Below, piece after piece: positions 17,003-26,525 of a stretch of DNA of 64,000 nt. Origin of the DNA: DATAJX01 sp036261915 (lineage in GTDB: Bacteria; Pseudomonadota; Alphaproteobacteria; UBA2136; UBA6156); NCBI GenBank assembly GCA_036261915.1, contig DATAJX010000003.1, positions 62,001-126,000 of the forward strand, written 5' to 3'. The notes under the pieces were generated by a model. That model was not told the DNA's origin and searched no databases. It was given only the letters and a program-made list of their open reading frames with translations. Positions within the stretch are counted from its first letter, which is position 1. Every line of letters starts with the position of its first letter. Made by a program: the position numbers and the translations under genes.

Positions 17003-17039
17003 GACTTTTACCTGCTTTCGGGTGGCTTATGACCCATGG

Positions 17040-17687
17040 CTAAAGCGGCGGCTGACTGAGCTGCAACGTATAGCGTTGGCGGCCATCGGTGAAAATGGCG
17101 GTTTGCGAGGTGATCTGGCTTAAGGTGACATCGATGGTGGGTTGGCGGGACTGGCGCTCGTACAGCTTGTCGCGCAGCAGCCCGGCGGCCAGCGCATCGG
17201 TGGCGGCAAGCTTGTTGTAGGTTTCGGTCATTTTGGCGCCCAGGGTAGTGGGAACCTTGAATTTACTGCCCGTTTTGAGCCACTGGCCCTGCCACAGGAT
17301 GCTGTTGCCCAGCGGGCCCTGCAGGATACCTTCGATCTTGACCTGCGAGAGGTCAGCGGTGATGGCATCGGGGCTGCTGATGATGGCCGTGACCTTTTTG
17401 AGCGCGGCCTTTTCGGCAGCCGCGCGGGCAGCCGCAGCCGCGGCGGCCTCGACGGCGGCGCGGGCGGCGGCTTCGGCGGCGGCCTTTTCGGCATCGCTGG
17501 CGGTGGACGGTGCCACGTAGTTGGATTTGATGGTGAACGGCGTGGGGCCGCCCTTATAGTCGGGGATCAGCGTGGCGGAGACCGTGCTGTCGACCTTCCA
17601 GAGCAGTTCTTCCTGCGCCTGTGCGGCGGCGTGGCCTGCCACCAGCGCCATACCTGCGACCATAAGACCCAGGCGGTTAAGACTCAT
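17040..17687 (-). CDS. Exported Ala-rich pilus assembly protein, PilP-like
   Basis: A 215-residue protein with a signal peptide (about 1-23, VAGMALVAGHAAAQA). It has an Ala-rich helical stretch at about 63-95 and a C-terminal domain with EGILQGPLGNSILWQGQWLKTG, similar in style to PilP/GspC-type periplasmic domains. The ATG overlaps the upstream stop by 4 bases (ATGA). In R64 the order pilO, pilP, pilQ, pilR is close to the set here. Likely a periplasmic connector between the inner-membrane platform and the secretin; the family call is by position and pattern. Confidence 0.5.
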   Translation of the reverse strand: MSLNRLGLMVAGMALVAGHAAAQAQEELLWKVDSTVSATLIPDYKGGPTPFTIKSNYVAPSTASDAEKAAAEAAARAAVEAAAAAAARAAAEKAALKKVTAIISSPDAITADLSQVKIEGILQGPLGNSILWQGQWLKTGSKFKVPTTLGAKMTETYNKLAATDALAAGLLRDKLYERQSRQPTIDVTLSQITSQTAIFTDGRQRYTLQLSQPPL

Positions 17688-18193
17688 GGCTGGCCTCCCC
17701 GTTTTTCGAGGCCGTAGAGCGTGCCCTGGATGGTGACCTGGACCTCGGCATTGGAAAGGTTGGGTTGGCCGATGCTGGCGCCGGTGATGTTCATTTTACG
17801 GTTATCATAAAGCTTGTCGGCCAAGGCCATGGCTTCGTGGTAGCTGACGTTGGCCACCACCTTGATTTGACGTTGCGACAGCATGACGCTGCCCACCGTG
17901 CGCGGCACCTTGGCGCCGATGCTGATGTCGTAATCGTTCTGCTCGATACCCAGGTGGCGCAGGATCTCGAGCCGGGTGGCGGTGTTTTCGTTGATGGTGA
18001 GGCGGTCGAGCTCGGCCAGCTGGGTGGACAGGCGTGAGGCGTTTTCGAGCTCTTGCTTGCTGGCGATGATGTTGGCGTTCTGCTGGTCGATGCTGTCGCC
18101 CAGCGAACGGGCGAACGTGACGGCCGCAATGGCGCCGATGAGCAGCGCGATGAGCAGGACGATCCAGAGATTGCGGGCGCCGCTGCGGGTCAT
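17684..18193 (-). CDS. GspM/PilO-like inner-membrane pilus protein
   Basis: A 169-residue bitopic protein: a short basic N-terminus, one membrane helix (about 9-28, IVLLIALLIGAIAAVTF), a coiled-coil stretch (about 35-65), and a small alpha/beta periplasmic domain. This is the layout of GspM/PilO assembly-platform proteins. It overlaps both neighbours by 4 bases, so it is translationally coupled to the PilO2-like gene upstream and the PilP-like gene downstream. It probably pairs with the upstream product in the inner-membrane platform. Confidence 0.55.
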   Translation of the reverse strand: MTRSGARNLWIVLLIALLIGAIAAVTFARSLGDSIDQQNANIIASKQELENASRLSTQLAELDRLTINENTATRLEILRHLGIEQNDYDISIGAKVPRTVGSVMLSQRQIKVVANVSYHEAMALADKLYDNRKMNITGASIGQPNLSNAEVQVTIQGTLYGLEKRGGQP

Positions 18194-19383
18194 TGCGTTT
18201 CTCCGGCGGGGGGTGCGGTTTCGTCTTCGGCCGGCGGCGGCAGTACCGGCTGGAATACCTGCGTGGCACTGGGGATTTTGACCCCGGGCGGCGACTGGAT
18301 CTGCATTTTAAGGACCAGCTTGAGCCCGGTGTAGTCGGGCACGCTGGCGGCAGTGCGTATCCACGGCGCCTTGGGCAGCAGGTCTTTGGTGGTGCTTTCC
18401 TGCTTCACCAGCAGTTTATCGTAGGTTTTGGTGTATTTGACGGTGATGGGCAGGATACCGGTGGTGGCCACCATGTCGGCGGCGCCGCTGTCGTCCATGG
18501 AAAACTCGACCTGCTTGATCTCACCCAGGGCGTGGCCGAACGCGCCCGCGGCATCGAGGATGGCGGACGGTTGCTGCTCGAACGCCTTTTTCATGGTGTC
18601 GAGCACCGGTTTGGGTTCGTGGATATAGCCGAGGTTCTGGTTGATCTGGATGGATTCGATCTGGTGGCGGATGTCTTGCAGTTTGTCGGTGAGGCGCCGG
18701 GCGTTGACCATGTTGAGCGCCGCAAAGCCCAGGCTACCCAGCACCAGCAGCGCCAGCACCAGCAGGCTGAGCACCATGGGAATGGTGAAATCGCGGTGGG
18801 CGTAGAGCGGCTCGACATTGCGCGCCGGGGCAAGCTTGGCGTAGGGAATGACGTTGATCTCGAGCGGCTTCATGGCGGTTTTGATGAGCTCGGCCTTTTC
18901 GAAGTCGCCATCGACCGCCACACAGATATCCTTCGACTGGAAGCGAAGCAGCAGGTCGGCCGCCGCCGCGGTCAGGCCGTCGGCCAGCGTTTCGGCCGTA
19001 AAGGTAAGCACCGTGCTTTGCCAGGTTTCGCGGCGTTCGTCGTCGATCTCTTTGATGCCGTGCACCACCGTGTTGCCGAACACGTAGAAGAATGCCGGGC
19101 AGCCCGCCGGGGCGAAATCTTCGGCCAGCCAGATGCGCAGCGACTGGCGGATCTCCTTCAGCTGCGCGTTGAGGAACCCATAGACGATGATGAGGTTGCG
19201 CCGCTCGCGCCACAGAGGGATGCGGCCTTCGGCCCGCACGCGGGTGGCGATCTCGGACGTGCTGGCGGTGAGGTCGCGCAGGGTGATCTGCTGGTCTTGC
19301 GAGGGCACGAACAGCGCCGTGTAGCTGGGCGCGTTTTTGGGCCAGACGTGGATTTCGCGGTAGCTGCAAACGATGATGGCCAT
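18190..19383 (-). CDS. PilO/GspL-like inner-membrane pilus assembly protein
   Basis: A 397-residue protein. A cytoplasmic N-terminal domain of about 195 residues precedes a single strong membrane helix (about 199-226, VLSLLVLALLVLGSLGFAAL), then a coiled-coil-like segment and a periplasmic domain with a Pro-rich tail. This matches R64 PilO (PilO2 family) and GspL, which tie the ATPase to the periplasmic parts. It lies 3 bases after the PilR gene and overlaps the next gene by 4. The ATPase-interacting domain is inferred from topology, not from a motif. Confidence 0.65.
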   Translation of the reverse strand: MAIIVCSYREIHVWPKNAPSYTALFVPSQDQQITLRDLTASTSEIATRVRAEGRIPLWRERRNLIIVYGFLNAQLKEIRQSLRIWLAEDFAPAGCPAFFYVFGNTVVHGIKEIDDERRETWQSTVLTFTAETLADGLTAAAADLLLRFQSKDICVAVDGDFEKAELIKTAMKPLEINVIPYAKLAPARNVEPLYAHRDFTIPMVLSLLVLALLVLGSLGFAALNMVNARRLTDKLQDIRHQIESIQINQNLGYIHEPKPVLDTMKKAFEQQPSAILDAAGAFGHALGEIKQVEFSMDDSGAADMVATTGILPITVKYTKTYDKLLVKQESTTKDLLPKAPWIRTAASVPDYTGLKLVLKMQIQSPPGVKIPSATQVFQPVLPPPAEDETAPPAGETQ

Positions 19384-19386
19384 GGC

Positions 19387-20472
19387 TTAGCTATACTCCA
19401 TGAGCGCGAAGATGGGACCAACCAGGGCCGTATAGGTGGTGATGATGAAGAAAGGCAGCAACACCATCATCACCAGCCCCTTTAAAATGCCGACCACGCG
19501 CGTGATGCTGCGTTCGAGTTCGATGGCGTAGGGTTCTTGCAGGTCTTGCACGCGGTCGGCCACCGCGCCGGTGATTTCGCCCGACGACACGGCGTTGAGG
19601 AACGAGGCCTTGAACGGAATGCCGGAAAGCGCTTCGCTGAGGCGGATGCCGCTTTCATGGTCTTGGCCCGCATAGCGGAACTGGCTGGACAGGATGGGAT
19701 TGCGGATGCAATCGGCCAGGTTGTAGAGCACGCGGTAGCTGGGCAGCCCCGAGCGCAGCAAGGCGGGCATGAAGAACGCCACCAGCATGGCATTGAACCC
19801 GAGGATAAGGCGGCGGCTGGGGCCCCAGTTGATGAGGAACCGCTGCATGATGGGTTTGACCAGCGCCGTGTTGCGGATGAAAAACAATACGATAGGCGTC
19901 AGCAACACTATGATGGGAATGCCCGGGTTGGCCCGGAGCCACACCGACGCATGCCAGTACCAGCGCAAGATGAAGGGGAAGTTGGCCAGCGCCTTGGCAT
20001 TGCGCTCGATGACCGGGCCCACCACCATGGGCAGCATGAAGATGAGCACCCCCAGCGACATGAGGATGAGCAGGAACGAGATGGCCAGCGGCCCGGCCAA
20101 CTTGGTGATGAGCGAGCGGCGGCCCTTGTATTGCACTTCCATGGCGGCCACCAGCGATGGCACCGCGTTGCGCAGCTGGTTGCTTTTTTCGGCCGCCTCG
20201 ATGATGGCCAGCTCCTGCGCCTCGAACCCGAGGCGGGAATCGGCCAGTGCCTGATAGAAGGAGCTTTGCGCATCTTCGACCGCCTGCTTGATGGTATCCA
20301 TGGCCGGTTTGAGGGTGGCGTATTCGTCGTGGCTGAAGGCTTCGCAAGTGTTTTTGACCGCTTCGGCCACGCTGACCCGCCCTGCCCCGGCATCGAGCCA
20401 GCCGGCCATGGTTTTGAAGAAATCGATGCGGTCGGGCGTCGAGAGCGAGGTTTTGCCGATTTGCAGACCCAT
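19387..20472 (-). CDS. pilR: PilR/GspF-type inner-membrane platform protein
   Basis: A 361-residue protein of the T2SF/PilC family. Two cytoplasmic helical repeats (about 10-110 and 210-315) each precede membrane helices: 122-147 (LAISFLLILMSLGVLIFMLPMVVG), about 178-190, and a C-terminal pair ending near 355 (GLVMMVLLPFFIITTY). The first repeat has QAVEDAQSSFYQALAD and the second the SGEITGAVADRV segment, matching family signatures. In type IV pili this protein converts motor-ATPase rotation into pilin extrusion. It starts 7 bases after the ATPase gene stops. Confidence 0.9.
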   Translation of the reverse strand: MGLQIGKTSLSTPDRIDFFKTMAGWLDAGAGRVSVAEAVKNTCEAFSHDEYATLKPAMDTIKQAVEDAQSSFYQALADSRLGFEAQELAIIEAAEKSNQLRNAVPSLVAAMEVQYKGRRSLITKLAGPLAISFLLILMSLGVLIFMLPMVVGPVIERNAKALANFPFILRWYWHASVWLRANPGIPIIVLLTPIVLFFIRNTALVKPIMQRFLINWGPSRRLILGFNAMLVAFFMPALLRSGLPSYRVLYNLADCIRNPILSSQFRYAGQDHESGIRLSEALSGIPFKASFLNAVSSGEITGAVADRVQDLQEPYAIELERSITRVVGILKGLVMMVLLPFFIITTYTALVGPIFALMEYS

Positions 20473-20479
20473 GGCGACC

Positions 20480-22351
20480 CTACTTGCCCATCATCGCGGT
20501 TGAGAGTTCGAGGATTTTGCTGGCCAGCTCGTTGGCGTCGGTGATGCCGGCGGCAATATGCTGCGCGCCCATGCGGCCCATGGGTTGCCAACCGGCGCGG
20601 CGGGCCATGTCTTCGATCTGTTCGTACTCGCCCTTGGCGGTGGCTTCGATGAGTTCTTTGCTGGGGCGCAGCCACTCGGCCACCGCGATACGGCCGTAGT
20701 AGCCGGTGAAGTTGCAGTTGAGGCAGCCTTCGGCGCTGGCGGTATGGATGTCGGCGCCTTCGATGGGCAGTTGGTAGCGGTCGAAGATATAGCGCACGAA
20801 ATCGTCGGGTTGCTCTTGCCTGACCTTGCAGTGGCTGCACAGGCGCCGCACCAGCCGCTGCGCCGCGATGCCGCGCACGTAGCTGAGCAGGAAGCCTTCG
20901 ATGCCTAGTTCGACCAGGCGGAAGACGGAGTCGAGCGCGGTGTTGGTGTGCAGCGTGCTGAACACCAGGTGGCCGGTGTTGGCGGCTTCGAACACCAGGC
21001 GGGCCATCTCCTTATCGCGCACCTCACCGAAGATGATGACGTCGGGATCGGCCCGCAGGCTGCTTTTGAGCAATTGCAGGGCGGTACGGGCGGGATCTTC
21101 TTCGGCCACTTCCATTTGCACGGCGTAACCGGGCACGCGTTTTTCGGGCGGGTCTTCGATGGTGTGCACCGACAACCCGCGCGCCATGGGATTGCTGCTG
21201 ACCAGCGCAGCGTGGATGGATTCGGTTTTACCCGACCCGGTGGGGCCGGTCCAGAAAACGACCCCGTTGGGCATGGCGCCCGCCACCAGGATCTTTTCGA
21301 TAAAATCTTGCGGGTAGCCCAGCGCCTCGAGCGGCAGCACCTCGGGCTTGAGGCGGCGGATGACGATGCGCGGCACCGGCCCCTGGCGCCCGGCGTGGGG
21401 CTGGATTTGTACACGCCAGTCGTACCCCACGCGCGTAAACGCCCCCTTGTTGGGGTGGCTGAGGTTGACCTTGGCCATGCGGGCCACGTTTTCGATACGC
21501 ACACGCAGGCGGTCGAGCTGTTCGGAGGTGATCATCTCCTTCGGGTGCACGAAGCCGTCGATGCGGTATTTGATGAGCGCGCGCGGCTCGCCCTTGATGG
21601 ACGGGTCGATGTGGATATCGGACGCGCGGGCGTCGATGGCGGTGGACAGGATGCGCTCGAGCAGGGCTTCGGCTTCCATGCCCGCGTCGACGTCGGTGCT
21701 GGCGCCGGACAGCCAGTAGGCCCCGGCGACCTCGCGCAGGCCGAAGTGCCAGACGAATTGTGTGGTGGGCAGCAGCGATTCGCGCAGCTGGCTTTCGAGC
21801 ACCAGGTCGCGGCCCATGGTTTCGGCCGCCAGGTGCAGTTCGGTGACCTCGTTGCGCTCGTTGCGTTTGACCGTGAGCGGGATCATGCGTTCCTGCCGCA
21901 GCAGGGCGGCGGCCTTGGGGGGCAGGCTTTCGCGCAGGGCGCCCGCACCCGAGGGGATCTCGTGGAAGGAGATGACCTCGGACACATGGTTGGCCCGGGC
22001 CAGCGCGCGCCCGAGCATTTGCGGGTTGAGCAGCTTGCGGTCGAGCAGGTCGCGGCAGATGAGCTGGGCCGGGCGGCCCGAGGCTTGCGCCTTTTGAATC
22101 TCTTCACGCGCGATGTTGTCGAGGCCCAGGTCGGTTGAGCCGAGCAGGATGTTGAGGGCCTGCAGGTACGCGTTGCGGGCAGGCTGGGTGCCGGTGGCGG
22201 CGACTTTATCGGCCGTGGGGGCGCCCAGGCTTGTATCGGGCGCGACTTCCCACACCGGCACGCTGTTTTCGAGATTGCTGGGCAGCAGGCCGGTATCGGA
22301 CGCGCCCCCCATGGGGGCAGCGGGCGGAATACCGGTTGTATTGTTGGCCAT
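20480..22351 (-). CDS. pilQ: PilQ/PilB/GspE-type pilus motor ATPase
   Basis: A 623-residue hexameric motor ATPase. Residues 60-210 are the GspE N-domain-like part. The core has ASDIHID (243-249), Walker A GPTGSGKT (369-376), the Asp box near 395-405, Walker B DPDVIIFGEVRD (436-446) and the His box STLHTN (465-470). CSHC (505-508) and CLNC (543-546) form the zinc motif typical of PilB/GspE extension ATPases rather than PilT retraction ATPases. It powers assembly from the inner membrane with PilR. Separated from the major pilin gene upstream by an intrinsic terminator, it is probably expressed at a lower level. Confidence 0.93.
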   Translation of the reverse strand: MANNTTGIPPAAPMGGASDTGLLPSNLENSVPVWEVAPDTSLGAPTADKVAATGTQPARNAYLQALNILLGSTDLGLDNIAREEIQKAQASGRPAQLICRDLLDRKLLNPQMLGRALARANHVSEVISFHEIPSGAGALRESLPPKAAALLRQERMIPLTVKRNERNEVTELHLAAETMGRDLVLESQLRESLLPTTQFVWHFGLREVAGAYWLSGASTDVDAGMEAEALLERILSTAIDARASDIHIDPSIKGEPRALIKYRIDGFVHPKEMITSEQLDRLRVRIENVARMAKVNLSHPNKGAFTRVGYDWRVQIQPHAGRQGPVPRIVIRRLKPEVLPLEALGYPQDFIEKILVAGAMPNGVVFWTGPTGSGKTESIHAALVSSNPMARGLSVHTIEDPPEKRVPGYAVQMEVAEEDPARTALQLLKSSLRADPDVIIFGEVRDKEMARLVFEAANTGHLVFSTLHTNTALDSVFRLVELGIEGFLLSYVRGIAAQRLVRRLCSHCKVRQEQPDDFVRYIFDRYQLPIEGADIHTASAEGCLNCNFTGYYGRIAVAEWLRPSKELIEATAKGEYEQIEDMARRAGWQPMGRMGAQHIAAGITDANELASKILELSTAMMGK

Positions 22352-22445
22352 GGGGCCAGCCTACCAATAAACCGCGGTATACGCATGCCGCTGCGCCATT
22401 AGCCGTGGCGTAGGGTGGCCCTGCTGCCGCACTTTTGCCGCAATA

Positions 22446-22473
22446 AAAAGGGCCCTTGCGGACCCTTTTTTTA
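22446..22473 (-). terminator. Attenuator-type terminator between major pilin and pilQ
   Basis: AAAGGGTCC-GCAA-GGGCCCTTT is followed by TTATTG on the minus strand, 12 bases after the pilin stop. In a co-oriented operon this would make pilin mRNA more abundant than that of the downstream machinery. Confidence 0.75.
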
Positions 22474-22484
22474 ACCGGCCAAAC

Positions 22485-23165
22485 TTACTGAACGTTGTTG
22501 GCGAGGTAGCAGACGTCGTACAGGGTGCTGGCCGTAGGCGCCGCAATGAAGGTAGGCAGCGCGCTGGTTTGGTAGCAACCGGTGGTGGCAGTAGGAGCGG
22601 TGGCACCGGCGTTGGCGATGGCGCGAACGCGGCCCTTGTCGCCGCCGTCGCCGCTGTCGATGGCGCGGTCGGCTTCGAGGAAGTCGCTACCGTAGACGCT
22701 TTGGAAGGTCACGACTTCGTAGATGTTGCTGCTGGAAGCAGAAACCCACGAGTTGGTACCACCGGTAACCTGGCCGATGGTGACGCGACGGTTGGCGGCG
22801 GTGCTGGTGTTGAGGTTGTGGGTAACGCCAGTGGCGGTGGTAGCCAGGCCGGCGATGTAGTTTTTGGTGTTGCCCGAAGAGCTGGCATTAAGACCGGCCA
22901 GAGTAACGGCATCGTTAACCGGGTTGGACGTGGTGGCCACGGGCCATTGCTTGAGATCGCCGTAGAAGTTGCCCATGGCGTCTTCGACGTTGCCCAGTTG
23001 GCTGGCCAGACGGGTACCGGACGCCTTGTTGATGAGGTTCCAGCCCACGGTGAGGATGATGAGCGTGACCAAGATGGCGATGATGGCGATGATCAGGATG
23101 GTTTGATCGAGCGTATAGCCCTTGGACGAGCGGAGGCTGGCCCAGAGAGTACGGATGGCGTGCAT
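22485..23165 (-). CDS. pilS: Type IVb major pilin (PilS-like)
   Basis: A 226-residue prepilin. The ATG at 23165 is chosen because AAAGGAAA lies at the right distance; codons upstream of it lack a signal. A 15-residue basic leader ends SSKG, followed by YTLDQTILIIAIIAILVTLIIL, the long hydrophobic helix of a type IV pilin. Tyr+1 and Gln at +5, in place of the near-universal Glu+5, are unusual. The globular domain is Thr/Asn/Ala-rich and ends with two Cys about 25 residues apart (TGCYQTS and DVCYLANN), the usual C-terminal disulfide loop. It is followed by a terminator and preceded by the secretin gene (77-base gap). Confidence 0.85.
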   Translation of the reverse strand: MHAIRTLWASLRSSKGYTLDQTILIIAIIAILVTLIILTVGWNLINKASGTRLASQLGNVEDAMGNFYGDLKQWPVATTSNPVNDAVTLAGLNASSSGNTKNYIAGLATTATGVTHNLNTSTAANRRVTIGQVTGGTNSWVSASSSNIYEVVTFQSVYGSDFLEADRAIDSGDGGDKGRVRAIANAGATAPTATTGCYQTSALPTFIAAPTASTLYDVCYLANNVQ

Positions 23166-23242
23166 GTATGTGTTTTCCTTTGTTAATGGGGTCAATAACC
23201 GTTGCATGAGAACGCTATAAGGCCGCGCTGACAAGCGAAACC

Positions 23243-25252
23243 TTAAAGTAAGCGCTTAACCTGTAGCAAAACTACAAATTCGACTTCTTCGTACGTCATA
23301 CCTTCGGTGTTGAACAGTTTGCCGGGGCCTGCGATCTCGCGGACCACGGGCAGGCCGCTTTCGTTATCGACAGCCACGGTGCGGGTAAGGCCGCCGATGA
23401 CCTTGATCTCGCCGTCACGCACGCGGACCTTCTGGTCGATGAGGCGGGTGGCGGCGATAGGCGCCTTGCCCGAAATACCTCCGGTGGTGGAGTTGGGGTT
23501 AGGGATATCAACCGTTTTGATGACCGATGTGATGGGAATTTGCAGGCTGATGGTGTGCGGCTCGGACGGATCATCGGAGATTTGCGCGCTGGCCGAGAAC
23601 TGCAGGCCCACGAACTGCGAGCGTTCGTCGACGCTGCTGGAGGTGGACGTGCTGGTGCCCGTGGTGGTGGTACTGCCGATGACGAAGTACTTTTCGTTGC
23701 GGCCATCGATGAGGGTGGCGCGCTGGCGGTCCATCAGCTCCATCATGGGGTGCATCAGCTCGTAGGTGGTGCCATAGCTTTCGAGCAGGCCCATGACCAC
23801 GTCGAGGTTCAGCTTTTGGATGCTGATGCCGTACAGGCTGGTGCTGGTGCCGGTGGTAATGTCGGCAAGTTCGTTGGTAAGGCTGCTGGCCACGCTGGAG
23901 CCGGTGGAAGTGCCCAGGGTGGCACCGTTGCCGCGACGGCCGAAGCGGAGTTTGCCATCCTGGTCGAAGGTGCGATCGCGGGTGACGGCCAGCACGCGGG
24001 CCTCGAGCATGATGCGGCGGCTGGCGATATCGGCCACGCGCTGGATAATCTGGTCGGCTTCGTTAAGTGCTGCCAGTGGACCCCGCATTTGCACCAGGCC
24101 CACGGCACGGTTGATGCGCACGTAGCCGCAATTACCGGAGCTGCTAACACGATTGCCCGAGGAGGCGGCTGCATTGGCTTGGCGGAAGCCTACCGGCACG
24201 GTTGCCGAAGCGGTGCCATTGACCACCGGCGGGGGCAGCAGGCTGGGAGTGTTACCGCTGGTGGCCGGCGCGGCGGTTACGGCACCGCCATTGCTGTTCT
24301 GGCCACTTTGGGTATCGGTATTGTTGTTACTGCTGAAGCCATCGCACGCATTGGCCAGCAGCTGGTTGAGATCGCCTTCGAGTTCGGTCCAGAGGTTGCG
24401 GTCGTAACGGATGTTGACCTCGTTGGTGCCGCCGGAAGAGTTGATGCTGCCGCCGCCGTCGGTGCTGCCGGAGCTGCCGCCGCTGCTGCTGCTGCCCCCA
24501 CTGCTGCCGGTGAACGACGAGGAATAGCTGACCTTCATTTGCTCGTTGCGCTCGGGCTCGTACAGGTTAAGTGTCCATTCGCGCTGGGGCAGGCCGGCGA
24601 TGGTGTAATAGTCGCCCTCGTTCGTGAGGCTGAGGCCTTGCGGGTTAAGCAGGGCTTCGAACGCATCGAAGCAGGTGACGTTTTTAAGCTGGGTGGTGAC
24701 GCGTGTGGTGCTCAGCGCATTCTTGTTCTCGTTAATGACAAGGTTGTAACCGCACTGCTGGGCCAGGCCTTTGAGCGCGGCACCCAAGGTGACGTTGTCG
24801 CCGGGATTGAACGAGCTGAGGCGCGGCTCGCTGGCCGAGGGCAGGATCAGCAGGCGGCGTTCGCCTTCGCGGATGATCTGCACGTTGAAGTTGTCTTCGA
24901 CGTAGCTGCGCATTTCGTCGAACGCGAGGCTGTTGATGAGGACGTCTTGCCGGGTTTCTTTCCGCACCCCGTTACCCCAGCGCACGGCCACGTTATAGGT
25001 GCCAGCAACCTTATTAAGGACCTGCTCGAGATTGTATTTGCCCTTGAGGGTGAAGGTGGCGTTGGCGCGGGCCTGCTTGGACGATACCGGTTCGCCGATG
25101 CCGATGACGTCGTTGCTGTTGCGGTTTTCGCCGCGGTAATCCTTATACGGGTTGGCGGGGCTGTTGCGCTGGGTGTAGCTGACACCATTGCCGCACGACA
25201 CCAGCGCGGTGGCGGCAGCCACAGCCAGCACCACGGTGCACAAGCGCTTCAT
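23243..25252 (-). CDS. pilN: PilN-type secretin lipoprotein of the type IVb pilus
   Basis: A 669-residue lipoprotein with lipobox LVSC (Cys20 from the ATG at 25252; in-frame ATGs at 25279 and beyond would spoil the signal). Two STN/N-type domains (about 50-130 and 150-215) are followed by a Ser/Gly-rich linker (about 245-275). The C-terminal secretin domain starts near RIMLEARVLAVTRD and ends with VRVRDGEIKVIGGLTRT and EEVEFVVLLQVKRLL, which match the secretin signature. Family role: a multimeric outer-membrane gate for the thin pilus (R64 PilN, BfpB). It overlaps or abuts the end of the STN/TcpQ gene and is followed by the major pilin. Confidence 0.92.
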   Translation of the reverse strand: MKRLCTVVLAVAAATALVSCGNGVSYTQRNSPANPYKDYRGENRNSNDVIGIGEPVSSKQARANATFTLKGKYNLEQVLNKVAGTYNVAVRWGNGVRKETRQDVLINSLAFDEMRSYVEDNFNVQIIREGERRLLILPSASEPRLSSFNPGDNVTLGAALKGLAQQCGYNLVINENKNALSTTRVTTQLKNVTCFDAFEALLNPQGLSLTNEGDYYTIAGLPQREWTLNLYEPERNEQMKVSYSSSFTGSSGGSSSSGGSSGSTDGGGSINSSGGTNEVNIRYDRNLWTELEGDLNQLLANACDGFSSNNNTDTQSGQNSNGGAVTAAPATSGNTPSLLPPPVVNGTASATVPVGFRQANAAASSGNRVSSSGNCGYVRINRAVGLVQMRGPLAALNEADQIIQRVADIASRRIMLEARVLAVTRDRTFDQDGKLRFGRRGNGATLGTSTGSSVASSLTNELADITTGTSTSLYGISIQKLNLDVVMGLLESYGTTYELMHPMMELMDRQRATLIDGRNEKYFVIGSTTTTGTSTSTSSSVDERSQFVGLQFSASAQISDDPSEPHTISLQIPITSVIKTVDIPNPNSTTGGISGKAPIAATRLIDQKVRVRDGEIKVIGGLTRTVAVDNESGLPVVREIAGPGKLFNTEGMTYEEVEFVVLLQVKRLL

Positions 25253-25280
25253 GACCTTCACATTCCCCCCGAAAAACATT

Positions 25281-26525
25281 TTACTGTACTCCCTGATACC
25301 CGAAGCGGTTGCCACCGGTGACAACGATTAACTTGCCGCCGGGGAATATTTCGTAGCGCAGGTTGAACACCTTGAGGATGCGTTCGACCGCGACGCCAAA
25401 CGGTTCTTCGATGTGCGCCGGCTTGAGGACCTGATCGGTGCCCGCGTACATGCGCAGGCGCCATTGGCCCTTACCTGCCTGGTTAATGATGTTTTCGAGC
25501 GCGTCGACCAGCGGCACTTCGTCGTAGTGCAGGCTGACCACGCTGTCTTTCAGCACGCTTTCGGTGACGGCCATGTCGCGGCCCGATTTGGCGTCTTTGC
25601 CGCCGGCGCCGGCGGGGCCGCCGATGCGCGAGTCGCCACCGACGCGGTCGGTGATGACCAGGCGCTGGGTGCGATCGTACTTGATGACGCGCAGCGGTTG
25701 GCCGCTGCGGGTTTGCAGGCGAGCCAGCAGGGCGTTAAGCACGTTGACGAAAGGTTCTTCGGCATAGATCGAAATTTCCATGTCGGGCAGCCCGGCATTC
25801 TGCTCGTCGAGATCCCACACGATGGTCCACTGTCCGCCGCCGATCTGGTCCATCATGCGCTGGAGCACGCGGCGCACGGCCACGCGTTCTTCTTTCAGCC
25901 GCACGGTGCTGTTCTGCATGTCGAGCGTGCTGCCGCTGCCGGCACCGGCCGAAAGCTGGCCCACGGCCACTTCTTCGCCGCCGTCGCTGCGGTTGCTGCT
26001 TTGCGGGGCCATTGGCGCGGCGCCGATATCGCCACCGCCACTGGACAGCGAGGGGTACTTGCTGAGGTCGGCACCGCCGGAAGCGGGCAAGGTTTTGCGC
26101 GGCGCGCTTTGCGCGATGACGGTGTTGTCGGGTAACGAAGACTTGCCACCACCATTCAGCAGGCCGGGATCGTTGCCGATCCGGTCGAGTTCGGCGGTTT
26201 CGTCGGGCACGCCGTCGGCGACCGTGTTCAGTTCGCGTTCATACCCCGTGCCGCCGGGCGCCTTCTGCGCGTAATAAGGCTTGTTGCCCTGGGCGGTGTT
26301 TTGCCAGCCGTTGAGTTCGCGTTCGGTTTTGGTGCGCAGCTGCTGGTGGGCGGGAACGTAGACGCCGCGGGTGTCGTCGGCATAAACGGGTGCAGTCTCT
26401 TGAACCACGGGAGGCACATAACCGGGCACCGGAACAGCCAGTGCGGTGGTGCTAAGCGCGCAGAACAGAGCCAGCGAGGTGTGGCTCAATACCGCCAGAG
26501 ATAACCGGAATGAGTGGGCAGGCAT
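25281..26525 (-). CDS. Exported protein with two STN/TcpQ-like domains (PilL-like)
   Basis: A 414-residue protein and the first gene of the pilus block. The ATG at 26525 gives a signal peptide ending near TALA-VPV; an upstream in-frame TTG at 26552 is an alternative. A low-complexity spacer (about 35-195) precedes two similar domains (about 205-290 and 305-400), each with VLQRMMDQ/ALENIINQ, GGGQWTIVWD/GKGQWRLRMY, EEPFVNVL/EEPFGVAV and a closing RLVITD or KLIVVTGG. This domain is shared with the C-termini of the proteins at 10022 and 11451. R64 PilL and TcpQ carry such a domain and help place the secretin. Confidence 0.65.
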   Translation of the reverse strand: MPAHSFRLSLAVLSHTSLALFCALSTTALAVPVPGYVPPVVQETAPVYADDTRGVYVPAHQQLRTKTERELNGWQNTAQGNKPYYAQKAPGGTGYERELNTVADGVPDETAELDRIGNDPGLLNGGGKSSLPDNTVIAQSAPRKTLPASGGADLSKYPSLSSGGGDIGAAPMAPQSSNRSDGGEEVAVGQLSAGAGSGSTLDMQNSTVRLKEERVAVRRVLQRMMDQIGGGQWTIVWDLDEQNAGLPDMEISIYAEEPFVNVLNALLARLQTRSGQPLRVIKYDRTQRLVITDRVGGDSRIGGPAGAGGKDAKSGRDMAVTESVLKDSVVSLHYDEVPLVDALENIINQAGKGQWRLRMYAGTDQVLKPAHIEEPFGVAVERILKVFNLRYEIFPGGKLIVVTGGNRFGYQGVQ

